The notes: generated by a model from the letters alone, not told the origin. 64,000 nt of DNA from an uncultured bacterium (GCA_902777385.1 CACYTP010000007.1:62001-126000); one strand, 5' to 3'; positions 8,869-17,863 are shown, numbered from the stretch's first letter. Program-made: numbers and translations.

Positions 8869-9426
8869 ATGACAAAAACAGAAAACTTAAAAACAAAATA
8901 TGAAAACGAAGTTAAACAGGCTATGAAAGAAAAGTTTGGCTACAAAAACGATATGCAAATCCCAAAATTGGTAAAAATCGTTTTGAATATGGGTGTTGGT
9001 GAGGCTTCTCACAACTCAAAGATAGCTGAAACTATAGAAGGTCAGTTGACAAAAATAGCAGGTCAAAAATGTGTTGTAACAAAAGCTAAAAAATCAATCG
9101 CATCTTACAAATTAAGAGAAGGTATGCCGGTTGGTGCAATGGCAACACTTAGAGGTGAAAGAATGTATGATTTCTTACAGAAGTTAATCTGCGTTGTATT
9201 CCCTCGTATTCGTGACTTCAGAGGTATAAGTGCTAAGGCATTTGATGGTCGTGGTAACTATACTTTAGGATTGAAGGAACAAGCTTTGTTCCCTGAAATT
9301 ACTTATGAAGAAGTTGATCTTGTAAAGGGTATGAATGTTTCAATTATTACTACTGCTGAAACAGATGATGAAGCAAGAGAGTTGTTGAAATTATTGGGTA
9401 TGCCTTTCAAAGGAATGAACAAGTAA
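8869..9426 (+). CDS. rplE: 50S ribosomal protein L5
   Basis: The 185-residue product shows [40 protein letters not shown] and the C-terminal [27 protein letters not shown] of L5. L5 binds 5S rRNA and the P-site tRNA. AATTGAGGAAAACAAA precedes the ATG. Gene length is normal. Confidence 0.97.
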   Translation: MTKTENLKTKYENEVKQAMKEKFGYKNDMQIPKLVKIVLNMGVGEASHNSKIAETIEGQLTKIAGQKCVVTKAKKSIASYKLREGMPVGAMATLRGERMYDFLQKLICVVFPRIRDFRGISAKAFDGRGNYTLGLKEQALFPEITYEEVDLVKGMNVSIITTAETDDEARELLKLLGMPFKGMNK

Positions 9427-9486
9427 TCGTAGAATGTAGAATGTAGGTCGGCTTTGATAAGCTGACATAAAATAAAGGAGAATTTC

Positions 9487-9693
9487 ATGGCTAAGAAAGC
9501 GATGATAGACAAAGAATTAAAAAGAGAAGCTCTGGTAGCTGCAGGAAAATATCCTAAAGTTAGACTTCATAACAGATGTTCTATCTGCGGAAGACCTCAC
9601 GGTTATCACAGAGATTTCGGTCTTTGCAGAATTTGTCTTAGAAAAATGGCTCACGAAGGTTTACTTCCGGGCGTTACTAAAGCAAGCTGGTAG
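9487..9693 (+). CDS. rpsN: 30S ribosomal protein S14, zinc-binding (C+) type
   Basis: The 68-residue product is the short zinc form: two CxxC pairs (CSIC and CRIC) flank [12 protein letters not shown], followed by [19 protein letters not shown]14 is in the 30S head beside S3 and S10. AAAGGAGAATTTC is a strong ribosome binding site. A GTCGGCA/TGCCGAC hairpin (9700-9719) follows the stop and a full terminator lies further on, so the cluster ends here without S8. Confidence 0.97.
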   Translation: MAKKAMIDKELKREALVAAGKYPKVRLHNRCSICGRPHGYHRDFGLCRICLRKMAHEGLLPGVTKASW

Positions 9694-9802
9694 TTCTTTG
9701 TCGGCATATTATTGCCGACCAGACTGCTTTGTAAGTTAGAGATATTACATAAATGTCTTTAATGGTATAGTTTTAATATTAAAATTAACAATAAAATAAT
9801 TT

Positions 9803-9835
9803 AAAAGAGTTCGGTCAGCTGCCGAACTCTTTTTT
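9803..9835 (+). terminator. Intrinsic terminator ending the S10-S14 transcript
   Basis: AGAGTTCGG (9806-9814) pairs with CCGAACTCT (9822-9830). Three A-T pairs extend the stem outward and six T's (9830-9835) follow. Confidence 0.85.
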
Positions 9836-9841
9836 GTAATG

Positions 9842-9870
9842 TTGCCATATTGATTTTAATGTGGTATACT
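9842..9870 (+). promoter_or_regulatory. Promoter of the 270-aa gene
   Basis: TTGCCA (9842-9847), a 17-base spacer and TATACT (9865-9870), with an extended -10 TG at 9862-9863. It begins seven bases after the ribosomal terminator. Confidence 0.65.
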
Positions 9871-9897
9871 AACTTTTGTTTTAATCTGGAGTATTGT

Positions 9898-10710
9898 ATG
9901 AGTATTGATAAGAATAAAGAGTATAACTATATTATTAACGTAATTGATAAGAAATTGAACGATGATATAGAACAAAATGCAAAGAATTTAAGAAAATTAA
10001 TTTTGATATTGATACTTGCATTGCTAATCGTCTTCAGAGCTCATATAATGTATTGGGTAAAATTTGGTTTTGCGTTCTATTCAAAAATAGAGAGTGTTCC
10101 AATATCGGTTATGGAGCAGCCTGTTCAAAATATTTTTACTAATGAGGAAAAGGTAAAAAAGATATTTTGGTATAAGACATTACTTAGTGGTGATAATATT
10201 GTAATAAAACCAGTTGCATATTATAAAATTGCAGGGTTGGTTGTTTCAACAAACAGAGTACATTTATCGGGGTCTGTATTGCCTGATAGTGCAGCTTTGT
10301 ATGATATTGGTTTAGCTTGGGGTAAATTAGGTGATAAACACTTTTACAAAAGATATTTTGAATGCACCAAGCTTAAAGATGAATTAACCGGAGCAAATGT
10401 CTTGTTGACTACTTCAAAAGTTAAAACTTTGCCGGTAACGTCGGAATACGCAATGTCGCACTGGTCGGATACTCGTGTTGTGCCGGCTAATAATAATATA
10501 ATGGGAGCTTTGCTAAAAATCAAAACTTGGGACAAAGTTGTATTAGAAGGTATGCTTGTAGATATGGAATATGTTGATGCATTTGGACATATATATTCGT
10601 ATAGTACAAATACAGTGTTGGATGAAAAGCCTGCTGATGACCGTAAAAGAGGTAATTACCAATTTATGTTTGTAACAGGAGTAAGACTTGGTAATAAACT
10701 TTACAAATAA
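9898..10710 (+). CDS. Single-pass membrane protein of an uncharacterised family (270 aa)
   Basis: ATG 9898 is chosen over the upstream TTG at 9850 because CTGGAG lies six bases before it and the -10 box overlaps the longer version. One membrane helix (LILILILALLIVF, about 33-45) follows a charged cytoplasmic N-terminus. The rest is extracytoplasmic. The pattern VAYYKIAGLVV...ALYDIGLAWGKL and a later HWSD..VVPAN block followed by VVLEGMLVDM resembles a widespread family of uncharacterised bacterial membrane proteins with YDLALGWG-like and HLIPAN-like motifs. That family link is from memory and unverified. The gene interrupts the ribosomal order between S14 and S8 with its own promoter. Confidence 0.6.
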   Translation: MSIDKNKEYNYIINVIDKKLNDDIEQNAKNLRKLILILILALLIVFRAHIMYWVKFGFAFYSKIESVPISVMEQPVQNIFTNEEKVKKIFWYKTLLSGDNIVIKPVAYYKIAGLVVSTNRVHLSGSVLPDSAALYDIGLAWGKLGDKHFYKRYFECTKLKDELTGANVLLTTSKVKTLPVTSEYAMSHWSDTRVVPANNNIMGALLKIKTWDKVVLEGMLVDMEYVDAFGHIYSYSTNTVLDEKPADDRKRGNYQFMFVTGVRLGNKLYK

Positions 10711-10782
10711 ATATTTTTGTAGAAGTTGTGCGTATAGTTTTTTATAAATATATACTTTGTAAATAATTGTTAAATAATTCTT

Positions 10783-10810
10783 TTGAAAATATCAAAAAAA
10801 TAAGTATAAT
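10783..10810 (+). promoter_or_regulatory. Promoter of the 613-aa gene
   Basis: TTGAAA (10783-10788), 16-base spacer, TATAAT (10805-10810), about 65 bases before the start codon, which has GAAAGGAG seven bases upstream. Confidence 0.6.
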
Positions 10811-10874
10811 TTTCTTTATTATTATATGTAAAATTATATAGGACTTAGAGTATTAATAGAGAAAGGAGTATTAT

Positions 10875-12716
10875 ATGTACAACGGAGATGTCGGTAGTGT
10901 TGGCGGAAGTGATAACACTCAGTGGAACAGAAAGCTGGCAGAAGAATTAGATGCTGCTGATGGCAAAAAAGATGGTAAAATTTCTGCTGACAAATGGAAT
11001 GGATTTTTAAACAGTATTCATAGTAACGGGAATAAAATCAAAAATTTCATTAATATCGATAATGCAGCAAAGAGTTTTGCATATTATGATAAGAAAAAAG
11101 ATGTTGGTAAAGTTGATTATTCAGATTGGAAAAACTTGTTGAATGTGTATCTTGGAAAGTCAGAGGATAAGGATGCTGTTCATGAAGAGCATCAACCTAA
11201 TCCTGAAATCAATCCTGATACAAAAGAAGAATTAACCGAGCAGCAGAAAGCTGAATTTAAACAAAATAGTCCGTTAAAGGATATAAAGAATGCTGGAGAT
11301 GTGAAAAAATTGGATTTATCCAAATTTGAACAGGTCGCAATTAACGGACAAGGTACAGAAATTCTTGAAAATAAGCAAACCGGAGAAAGAATACATATAA
11401 CAAGAGCTTTTGATGGCGGGCCTGACGGAGGATATACTACTCTTGGTATTTCTTATGAAAAAGATGGCATAATTCAAGATATCACATTTGATGCAAGTGG
11501 TAATGTGACTTCTGATGAAGTGAAAAAAGCTCCGGTTACTCCGCCTGCACCTGATCCTGATTCTGATGCCGGAAAAGTTCAGCAAGAGCAAAAGGAAATG
11601 AATGAGGCTTTGCAAAAATCCCCATTGTCTGATTTAAAAACTCTTGAAGATTTTTCAAAAATGGATAAGTCAAAATTCCCGTTAGTGGAAGACAGAGGTG
11701 CTAATTCTTCGAGATTTGTAAATACTGAAACAGGTGAAGATATTCTGTTAGAAACTGATGAAAGCGGTAAGAATGCGACAATTACATATACTTCTGATGG
11801 AATAAAGCATACTGTAAAATTTGTTGACGGTAAGTTCAGCGAGGGTAAAATTGAGGCAAAACAGGCTGACGGTTCTGTAAAAGCTTATGATTATACAATG
11901 GCTGAAGACGGTACAAAAATTTTAGGTGTTAAAAATAAGGATAATCCTCCTGTAACTGAGCCAACAAATATAGAACAACAAGAACTGGCTGCACAGGTTG
12001 ATAATTTACCTTATGGAAAAGATAAAATGCCGACAGAGGATGATTTGCTAAAAGCCGGATTTAAAAAGAATGAAACAATGATGACTTCAAATGGAGGTAT
12101 ATTGTATGAAAATCCAGAAACTGGTGAATCTATAATATTAACACCGTCTCATAAAACCTTAGATTACAGTAAAGGTAATGTAAGAATTACACAATTCTAT
12201 GGAGATGATGGAAAACCTACGGGTGGAGCCATATCCATAAAAGGTGAGCAGGGTGCATTTGCTGTTGGCAAGTTTGAATTAAATCCTGAAACTGGGAAAA
12301 TGGAAACTGCATTAACAGAATCTCATAGAGCTATTAATCACCCGATTGAAAAGGCAAAAGAAGGGATGAATGCCCATTATGATAAAATAGCTGACTTTGC
12401 AAAACAATTAGGTATTCCGGAGGGGATTATTCCAAGATTAAACGAAATGTCTATAAACAATACAACGGGTGCCGGATTTGCTGAACGAACATCTGTGGAT
12501 GGAAATTACAAAGCAAAACTGGAAATGGATAAAAACGGTAACGTTGTTATAACTTATCTGCAAAAACAGGCGGACGGTAGTTTTAATGAGATTGGCGAAG
12601 TAAAACTTGATATTACAACTGCAACAAGCTCTTTAAGAGGTTACGATTATATGTGTTCGATGAACAACCATATAACAGGTTCTCACGAAGCATATTCAGG
12701 TGCAGCATGGACATAA
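10875..12716 (+). CDS. Three-repeat protein with EF-hand-like N-terminus (613 aa)
   Basis: I do not recognise this protein. Residues about 25-90 hold two Asp-rich loops (DGKKDGKISADK and DKKKDVGKVDYSD) that resemble EF-hand or dockerin calcium loops, the first keeping positions 1, 5, 6 and 8. Three divergent repeats of about 100-120 residues follow. Each opens with an SPLxDLK or LPYGKDK-like helix and a 'KF/GF' strand, then a TGExIxxT hairpin (TGERIHIT, TGEDILLE, TGESIILT) and a strand-rich end. Acidic linkers separate them (EEHQPNPEINPD, APDPDSDAG). There is no signal peptide or membrane helix. The C-terminus is distinct (MCSMNNHITGSHEAYSGAAW). A surface or secreted structural role is a guess. 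Confidence 0.55.
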   Translation: MYNGDVGSVGGSDNTQWNRKLAEELDAADGKKDGKISADKWNGFLNSIHSNGNKIKNFINIDNAAKSFAYYDKKKDVGKVDYSDWKNLLNVYLGKSEDKDAVHEEHQPNPEINPDTKEELTEQQKAEFKQNSPLKDIKNAGDVKKLDLSKFEQVAINGQGTEILENKQTGERIHITRAFDGGPDGGYTTLGISYEKDGIIQDITFDASGNVTSDEVKKAPVTPPAPDPDSDAGKVQQEQKEMNEALQKSPLSDLKTLEDFSKMDKSKFPLVEDRGANSSRFVNTETGEDILLETDESGKNATITYTSDGIKHTVKFVDGKFSEGKIEAKQADGSVKAYDYTMAEDGTKILGVKNKDNPPVTEPTNIEQQELAAQVDNLPYGKDKMPTEDDLLKAGFKKNETMMTSNGGILYENPETGESIILTPSHKTLDYSKGNVRITQFYGDDGKPTGGAISIKGEQGAFAVGKFELNPETGKMETALTESHRAINHPIEKAKEGMNAHYDKIADFAKQLGIPEGIIPRLNEMSINNTTGAGFAERTSVDGNYKAKLEMDKNGNVVITYLQKQADGSFNEIGEVKLDITTATSSLRGYDYMCSMNNHITGSHEAYSGAAWT

Positions 12717-12741
12717 TTTAATTTGTGCGTTAAAAGTATGG

Positions 12742-12774
12742 GCGTGGTACATGTAAAATGTACCACGCTTTTTT
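12742..12774 (+). terminator. Strong intrinsic terminator
   Basis: Perfect 11-bp stem GCGTGGTACAT (12742-12752) and ATGTACCACGC (12758-12768), loop GTAAA, then six T's (12769-12774). Confidence 0.92.
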
Positions 12775-12965
12775 AATATTAATATTGCATAATAAATTTG
12801 TTTATGTTATTTTGTTTGTGTACAGTTCCGAACTGCTGGGAGATGCCCGAAAATACATATCGGTTATGATTGTAAACTCAAGGCAAAGATTAGCTCGGTA
12901 AGCGGTGTAATAGATAAATGGATACTGCTCTGTAACTGTGAGGGTAAGTCCGGAGGTATTTAACT
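12775..12965 (+). promoter_or_regulatory. Promoter and structured leader of rpsH
   Basis: A weak promoter, TTGCAT (12785-12790)-N17-TATTTT (12808-12813), is followed by about 145 bases of G+C-richer leader. It holds a CAGTT-CCG-AACTG hairpin and a shared GAGGGTAAGTC (12940-12950) also present before L3. GGAGG (12952-12956) is the ribosome binding site. S8 autoregulates the spc operon in E. coli; an S8-binding fold here is plausible but not demonstrated. Confidence 0.4.
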
Positions 12966-13364
12966 ATGTCAATGACAGATCCTATAGCAGATATGCTAAC
13001 CAGAATTAGAAACGCTAATATGGTTTCTCACGAAACAGTTGAAATTCCTGCTTCAAAATTGAAAATCGAATTAGCAAAATTGTTAAAATCAGAAGGTTTT
13101 ATAACTGATTATGAAGTAAAAGAATCAGGTAAATTTAAGGTAATTGTTATTACTTTAAAATATGATCAAAACAGAAAACCTGTTATTTCAAAATTGGAAA
13201 GAGTTTCTAAACCTGGTTTGAGAACTTATCATAAGGCAAAAAATCTTCCTAAAGTTTTAGGTGGTTTAGGTGTAGCTATCATTTCTACAAGCAAAGGTCT
13301 TTTAACAGACAGAAAAGCTCGTAAAGAAAATGTTGGCGGTGAAGTTCTTTGCTATATTTACTAA
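12966..13364 (+). CDS. rpsH: 30S ribosomal protein S8, isolated from the spc operon
   Basis: The 132-residue product begins [17 protein letters not shown] and ends [27 protein letters not shown], both diagnostic of S8. S8 binds the central domain of 16S rRNA early in assembly. The gene normally sits between S14 and L6. Here it is separated from S14 by 3.3 kb, has its own leader, and is followed by a terminator and no other ribosomal gene. GGAGG is nine bases before the ATG; a second ATG two codons in is also possible. Confidence 0.97.
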   Translation: MSMTDPIADMLTRIRNANMVSHETVEIPASKLKIELAKLLKSEGFITDYEVKESGKFKVIVITLKYDQNRKPVISKLERVSKPGLRTYHKAKNLPKVLGGLGVAIISTSKGLLTDRKARKENVGGEVLCYIY

Positions 13365-13390
13365 TTTTAAACAGTAATTATAATTAGAAT

Positions 13391-13421
13391 AAAGAGAGTC
13401 GATTATTTCGACTCTTTTTTT
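13391..13421 (+). terminator. Terminator after rpsH
   Basis: Eight-base stem AGAGTCGA (13395-13402) and TCGACTCT (13408-13415), loop TTATT, followed by a run of T's to 13421. Confidence 0.88.
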
Positions 13422-13537
13422 ATAAAAAAATATTTGTAAACTTTTGTAACAACATGAAAACATGCTGAAATTTGGCGTTCTCAAAATTTTTTATATATAT
13501 AAGAGAGCTATAAATAAATGAAGAGAGGAGCCTGATT

Positions 13538-15163
13538 ATGGGCATAAGTTTTAACGGTGCAGATTTTGCAGCAAAAATAAAACAAATGCAACTTCAACAG
13601 CAGCAGAAAGCCGGTGGACCTCAACAAGGTACTCAGCAGGCACAAGGTGCTGATAAAAACTCCTCGATTTTTGGTAATAATAATGTTGATACAAATTCTC
13701 AAAAGAAGGTAAATAATTCTGTAGATAATAATCAACAGCAACCTCAGAGTGCCAAACAAAAAGCAAATAATATGTGGGATAATATGGAAGCTGCTCAAAG
13801 TAAAGTCGAGAATAAAGCTACTCCAAAACCTGCAACAGCTGCTCAAAGAGCAGAAACTGCAAAGAATGCCCAAAACACTGAAAAAGCTGAAGATACTCAA
13901 AAATCTGATAAGAAAGAAGAAACCCAATCCGCAGACAGTAGCAAAGCGGCTTCAAAATCCGTTAGTGCAAACGGTTCAGGTGAAGCAGAAAAAACTAAAG
14001 AAGAAACAGAAGCGGCAGATGCGAAAAAAACCGAAAAATCAGAAGATGAAAAAGGTGCTGATGCAATGGAAGAGGGTGCTGACTCTCAGTCCAGTGCAAA
14101 GACTTCAAGTTCAAAGGGTGAATCTCAATCTACCGTCGGAGAAAAAGCAGACAAAGATTCTACAAATATTCAAAAGAACATAAAAAAAGCAACTTCATCT
14201 TTTGAAAAGAATACAAGTAAAACAGAAAAAAATATCCAGAAAAATGATGCACAAATCAAGAAAATGGATAAAGAAAACGCTGCAGAGCAAAAGAAAATAG
14301 ATTCTGCAATGAGTCAAATAGAAGAATTAACTTCAGGTGACAATACGGGTGTTGGCGAGAAAAGTGCAAATTCACTGAAATTAGGCGGTGAAGATATGCA
14401 AACTCAAAGCTCATCTGATCCTAATAAAGCTGATGGTACGCAACAATCACAAGCAGCTGATCAGGCATCTCAGACACAGGGTGATGATGGCAAAGATGCT
14501 CAAATCAGCCAGTTAGAAAGCCAAATCAGTAAATCTTCAAATAAGATGAAGACAAATGCTGCTAAGTCTAACAAAATTGTATTACAGAATTCAAAGCAGG
14601 CAAAAGTTGCCGCAAAAAATGCTAAAAATTTAAAGACACAATTAAATATTCAAACAAAACAGATAGATAATAATAAATCAACTGCCGATAAAACAGTACA
14701 AGTCGGACAAACTGTTACTACAGTCGGTGTAGCTGCAACAGCCGTTGGCGTTGCCGGACAAGGTGTTGGTAAAGGCATGCAGGCTGTTGGACGTGGAATG
14801 ATGAGTAATCCTTATACAGCTAGTGCCGGTGCAGCTTTGCAGACTTCCGGTACAAGCGTAAAGGTATATGGAAAACAAGGTGAAACTATCGGTTATAGAA
14901 CAACTGCAGTCGGAACAGCTACAACAAAGGTAGGTGAACTTGCCGGAGGTAAAGCTGATGCTGCAAAAGCTGAAGCTCAATCATCAACAAAAACCGTTCA
15001 GCGATACAGTCAATCTCTTGTAAAAGCTAATAAGAATATAAAGGCAACAGGTAAATCTGTTAAGCAGATGAGTGCAAATGCAACAAAAGCCAACAAAAAT
15101 GTAACTCAGGCTAATGCATTGGCACAGATGTATCAGGCTAAAAAGCAGGAAGCTTTAGCGTAA
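13538..15163 (+). CDS. Low-complexity coiled-coil protein with a Gly/Ala-rich hydrophobic segment (541 aa)
   Basis: I do not recognise this protein. It starts at ATG 13538 with GAGAGGAG upstream. A TTGGCG...TATATA promoter candidate lies at about 13472-13501. The first ~210 residues are Gln/Asn/Lys/Glu/Ser-rich and disordered-looking. Residues about 210-280 and 325-390 are heptad-like, Lys/Gln-rich coiled coils. Residues about 390-470 are Gly/Ala/Val/Thr-rich (VGQTVTTVGVAATAVGVAGQGVG, read as alternating small residues), hydrophobic enough to touch a membrane. A last coiled coil ends the protein. There is no signal peptide. Coiled coils flanking a small-residue hydrophobic core recall translocator or pore-forming proteins in outline only. 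It ends three bases from the convergent next gene with no terminator between. Confidence 0.5.
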   Translation: MGISFNGADFAAKIKQMQLQQQQKAGGPQQGTQQAQGADKNSSIFGNNNVDTNSQKKVNNSVDNNQQQPQSAKQKANNMWDNMEAAQSKVENKATPKPATAAQRAETAKNAQNTEKAEDTQKSDKKEETQSADSSKAASKSVSANGSGEAEKTKEETEAADAKKTEKSEDEKGADAMEEGADSQSSAKTSSSKGESQSTVGEKADKDSTNIQKNIKKATSSFEKNTSKTEKNIQKNDAQIKKMDKENAAEQKKIDSAMSQIEELTSGDNTGVGEKSANSLKLGGEDMQTQSSSDPNKADGTQQSQAADQASQTQGDDGKDAQISQLESQISKSSNKMKTNAAKSNKIVLQNSKQAKVAAKNAKNLKTQLNIQTKQIDNNKSTADKTVQVGQTVTTVGVAATAVGVAGQGVGKGMQAVGRGMMSNPYTASAGAALQTSGTSVKVYGKQGETIGYRTTAVGTATTKVGELAGGKADAAKAEAQSSTKTVQRYSQSLVKANKNIKATGKSVKQMSANATKANKNVTQANALAQMYQAKKQEALA

Positions 15164-15165
15164 GA

Positions 15166-15786
15166 TTAAAGCGGAGTATAATCTGAATATATAAGACTTT
15201 TCCAGCTTTTAAAATAGCTTATTTGTGTTGCAGAACCCGTCTTTATGTAAATTCTGTGGAATGATTTATGCGGAATATCGATTGCATCACAAACTGCAGC
15301 TTTTATTACATCAGGATGGGTGACAATGATAATTCTGTTATCCGTATTGTCTTCTACAATTTGGTTTATCTTTTTCGAAACTCTTTTAATAAAATCGGAT
15401 ACGCTTTCTGCATCATCAGGAGTCGGTATTTCAGGGTTCAAAATAAACTGTTCCAGTTTATCAGGAAATTTAGTTTCTATTTGAGAAAATGTCAAGCCAC
15501 TGAAGCTTCCGCAATTTCTTGGTTTTAAATCTATGATTTCAAAATCTTTCTTATAAATTTTGGATATATATTTCGCTGACTGTATGCATCTTGAAGCGGA
15601 AGATGTATATATTCTGTCGTTTTTTACATGTCGAAGTTTCAGGTAATCACATATTTTACTTATTTCCTCTACTCCGTTTTCATCAAGTTGCGGGTGAGTT
15701 TCTTTGTCTGAAAATCTGCCTTCCTCTGAAAATATGGTAGCTCCGTGAGAAATAAATGTAATCTTACATTTTCTGTCAAAATACAT
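15166..15786 (-). CDS. Histidine phosphatase superfamily protein with altered RHG motif
   Basis: The start at 15786 (MYFDRKCKITFISHG) has AGAGG eight bases upstream; the longer reading adds 14 residues that look untranslated. The product is 206 residues. It has the phosphoglycerate-mutase-like fold landmarks: the motif I position reads SHG instead of RHG (FISHGAT), SSASRCIQSA matches the SSxxxRAxQTA block, and the second catalytic His lies in VTHPDVIKA (usual VTHG). The phosphoryl-accepting His is therefore kept but the first Arg is lost. Activity may be altered. The substrate cannot be predicted. Confidence 0.75.
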   Translation of the reverse strand: MYFDRKCKITFISHGATIFSEEGRFSDKETHPQLDENGVEEISKICDYLKLRHVKNDRIYTSSASRCIQSAKYISKIYKKDFEIIDLKPRNCGSFSGLTFSQIETKFPDKLEQFILNPEIPTPDDAESVSDFIKRVSKKINQIVEDNTDNRIIIVTHPDVIKAAVCDAIDIPHKSFHRIYIKTGSATQISYFKSWKSLIYSDYTPL

Positions 15787-15808
15787 ATTTGATACCTCTG
15801 TTATAAAT

Positions 15809-15814
15809 ATTATA
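15809..15814 (-). promoter_or_regulatory. Extended -10 promoter of the histidine phosphatase gene
   Basis: On the minus strand the sequence reads TGCTATAAT, an extended -10; predicted transcription start is about 16 bases before the start codon. No good -35 is seen. Confidence 0.45.
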
Positions 15815-15896
15815 GCATACTTTATCAAATAATTGCAGTTAAGGCAAGTAATTTTTCATTAAATTTTCCTGTAAGCTTTTATATGTATGAAAGCAT

Positions 15897-16349
15897 TTAA
15901 TATTTATATACTTTTAGGTATTGTTTGTATTTATTCAGGTCTCCGTCGGATTTAGCTTTTTGATATAAATAGTAATCAATTTTACCGGACAAAATTTCGC
16001 CTTCATCAACTTTGTTGTTCCCGTTAAAATCTATTGCATATTCTTTTTCCCCTTGAATGTAATCAAATACATTCAGTCCTTCTTTTTTGTTTGATGTGGT
16101 TCCATACTGATATTGATTTTTAAAAATTACGGCATTTACATATTGAGGTTCTCCATATTCTGAAAATCGGATATTTTCTCTGTAGCCGTTTGCGGCAATT
16201 CTTCCGCTGTCCTTTTCCCTGAACAGGTATTCACTTTCTAAATCTTTGTTTTTCTGAGTCTTACTTTCTTTGTCGCATGTTTGTCCCAATTCTTTAATCA
16301 TGCCATCATAGCTGCCGAATGCCATTCCTATTCTAATTCCGTCTGTCAT
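15897..16349 (-). CDS. Small EF-hand protein (150 aa)
   Basis: The product has one near-canonical EF-hand loop, DFNGNNKVDEGE (about 108-119), with acidic or Asn ligands at positions 1, 3, 5, 9 and 12 and Val at 8. The rest is hydrophilic, with no signal peptide or membrane segment. AAAGGGGA precedes the ATG. The gene stands alone between the phosphatase and the cstA-like gene. A calcium-responsive role is inferred from the single loop. Confidence 0.55.
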   Translation of the reverse strand: MTDGIRIGMAFGSYDGMIKELGQTCDKESKTQKNKDLESEYLFREKDSGRIAANGYRENIRFSEYGEPQYVNAVIFKNQYQYGTTSNKKEGLNVFDYIQGEKEYAIDFNGNNKVDEGEILSGKIDYYLYQKAKSDGDLNKYKQYLKVYKY

Positions 16350-16438
16350 AAATAATTTCCCCTTTTATAATCCCCGTATATTATTAAAGTATTTTAGATT
16401 AAAAAATTTGCCTTTTTGTTATGAATGATTAACGAAAT

Positions 16439-17863
16439 TTACTTTATTTTTTTTATAACGTATATTAGTGAAATTATTGTGATGACTGCTGCAATAATTT
16501 CAGCATAAGTCAAAGGTAGTCTGAAACCTATTTGCTCGCTAAATATAAAGGACATTGTGATAAATATATAGAATAACGCCGGGATTAGTGTAGGTATATA
16601 ATTTTTCTTTTCTTTTGCAAGATATATGGTTGCACATACAAGTGTAGGAATTGCAATCAACTGGTTAAAGAAAGTAAAATATCTCCATATTAATCCAAAA
16701 CTTCCTGCATTAAGTTTTGCCCATATCAAAATCCCGAGTACACACAGCAAAATTGGGATAACAATAATTAATCTGTTACGAATACTTTTCTGTTCAAGGT
16801 TTAGAGCATCGGCAATAGTTATTCGAAGCCCCCTTAACGCAGTATCTCCCGATGTAATAGGCAGAACAATGACTGCAAGGGTAACAATAAATGCTAAATC
16901 AAACGGTACAAATTTGTTTGCAATAATATTTACAACGTTTGCAGTGCCTACAAAATTTTGCGGTACAAGGTTAAGGCTGTATACATCCATAGCTGCAGCT
17001 GCCCAAATCATTGCGATAAGACATTCTATACACATCATTCCGTAAAATATTCTTTTACCGTCAAATTCACTTCCTATAGTTCTGGATATTATTGTTGCTT
17101 GAGTAGAATGAAATCCTGACAGTAATCCGCAGCTCACTGTCATAAAGAACATAGGAATAATCGGCAGATTATTTGGGTGTTGGTTGTATTGAGAAAAACT
17201 AAAATTCTGCAAATTTATTCCATTTATAAAAAATCCTGCAAGGATAAGTCCTGTACCAAGTATCAGCATTAAGCCAAGAAACGGGTAAAATTTGCCGATA
17301 ATTTTATCTATAGGAAACAGTGTTGCTATGATGAAATATAATAAAATTACTAAATAAGTACATAAAACTATCGGGTTAGTTATAGCAAAATCTTTTATTC
17401 CCAAAAACCTATCGACAAACAAATCTCCTGATGTGTAAACAAAAACGGTTGCCAATAAAAGTAACATAATTGAAACTATAACCATAAAAATTCTAAATTC
17501 GGTGTGACCAAGATATTTGTGTATCAAGCCTGTAATTTGAGCTCCTTTATTTCGCATAGAGAGCATTCCTGCGAAGTAATCATGCACTCCGCCTGCAAAT
17601 ACACAGCCAAGCGGGATTAAAATAAATGCAATCGGACCGAACAAAATGCCCTGAACTGCACCAATTATAGGTCCCATTCCAGCAATATTCAGTAAATGAA
17701 TAAGAGCATTTCTGCCTTTGGATATGGGGATAAAATCTATACCGTCACGATTTTTATTTGCCGGAGTTTCCCTGTCATCCGGTGAAAATAAATTGTTAAT
17801 ATATTTTGAATAGAATATATAACCAATAACTAATAATAAAATACCAATGATAAATGTCTTCAT
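16439..17863 (-). CDS. cstA: CstA-family (carbon starvation) transporter
   Basis: The 474-residue, polytopic product shows CstA features: an N-terminal helix, IAGMGPIIGAVQGILFGPIAF (seen as GxGP..G followed by a helix), FAGGVHDYFAGMLSMRNKG and about a dozen membrane helices. Family members import pyruvate or peptides, often when carbon is short. It is shorter than E. coli CstA (~700) but matches the short family branch. There is no Shine-Dalgarno; a TGATATAAT element ends six bases before the ATG, so the mRNA is probably leaderless. Confidence 0.85.
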   Translation of the reverse strand: MKTFIIGILLLVIGYIFYSKYINNLFSPDDRETPANKNRDGIDFIPISKGRNALIHLLNIAGMGPIIGAVQGILFGPIAFILIPLGCVFAGGVHDYFAGMLSMRNKGAQITGLIHKYLGHTEFRIFMVIVSIMLLLLATVFVYTSGDLFVDRFLGIKDFAITNPIVLCTYLVILLYFIIATLFPIDKIIGKFYPFLGLMLILGTGLILAGFFINGINLQNFSFSQYNQHPNNLPIIPMFFMTVSCGLLSGFHSTQATIISRTIGSEFDGKRIFYGMMCIECLIAMIWAAAAMDVYSLNLVPQNFVGTANVVNIIANKFVPFDLAFIVTLAVIVLPITSGDTALRGLRITIADALNLEQKSIRNRLIIVIPILLCVLGILIWAKLNAGSFGLIWRYFTFFNQLIAIPTLVCATIYLAKEKKNYIPTLIPALFYIFITMSFIFSEQIGFRLPLTYAEIIAAVITIISLIYVIKKIK

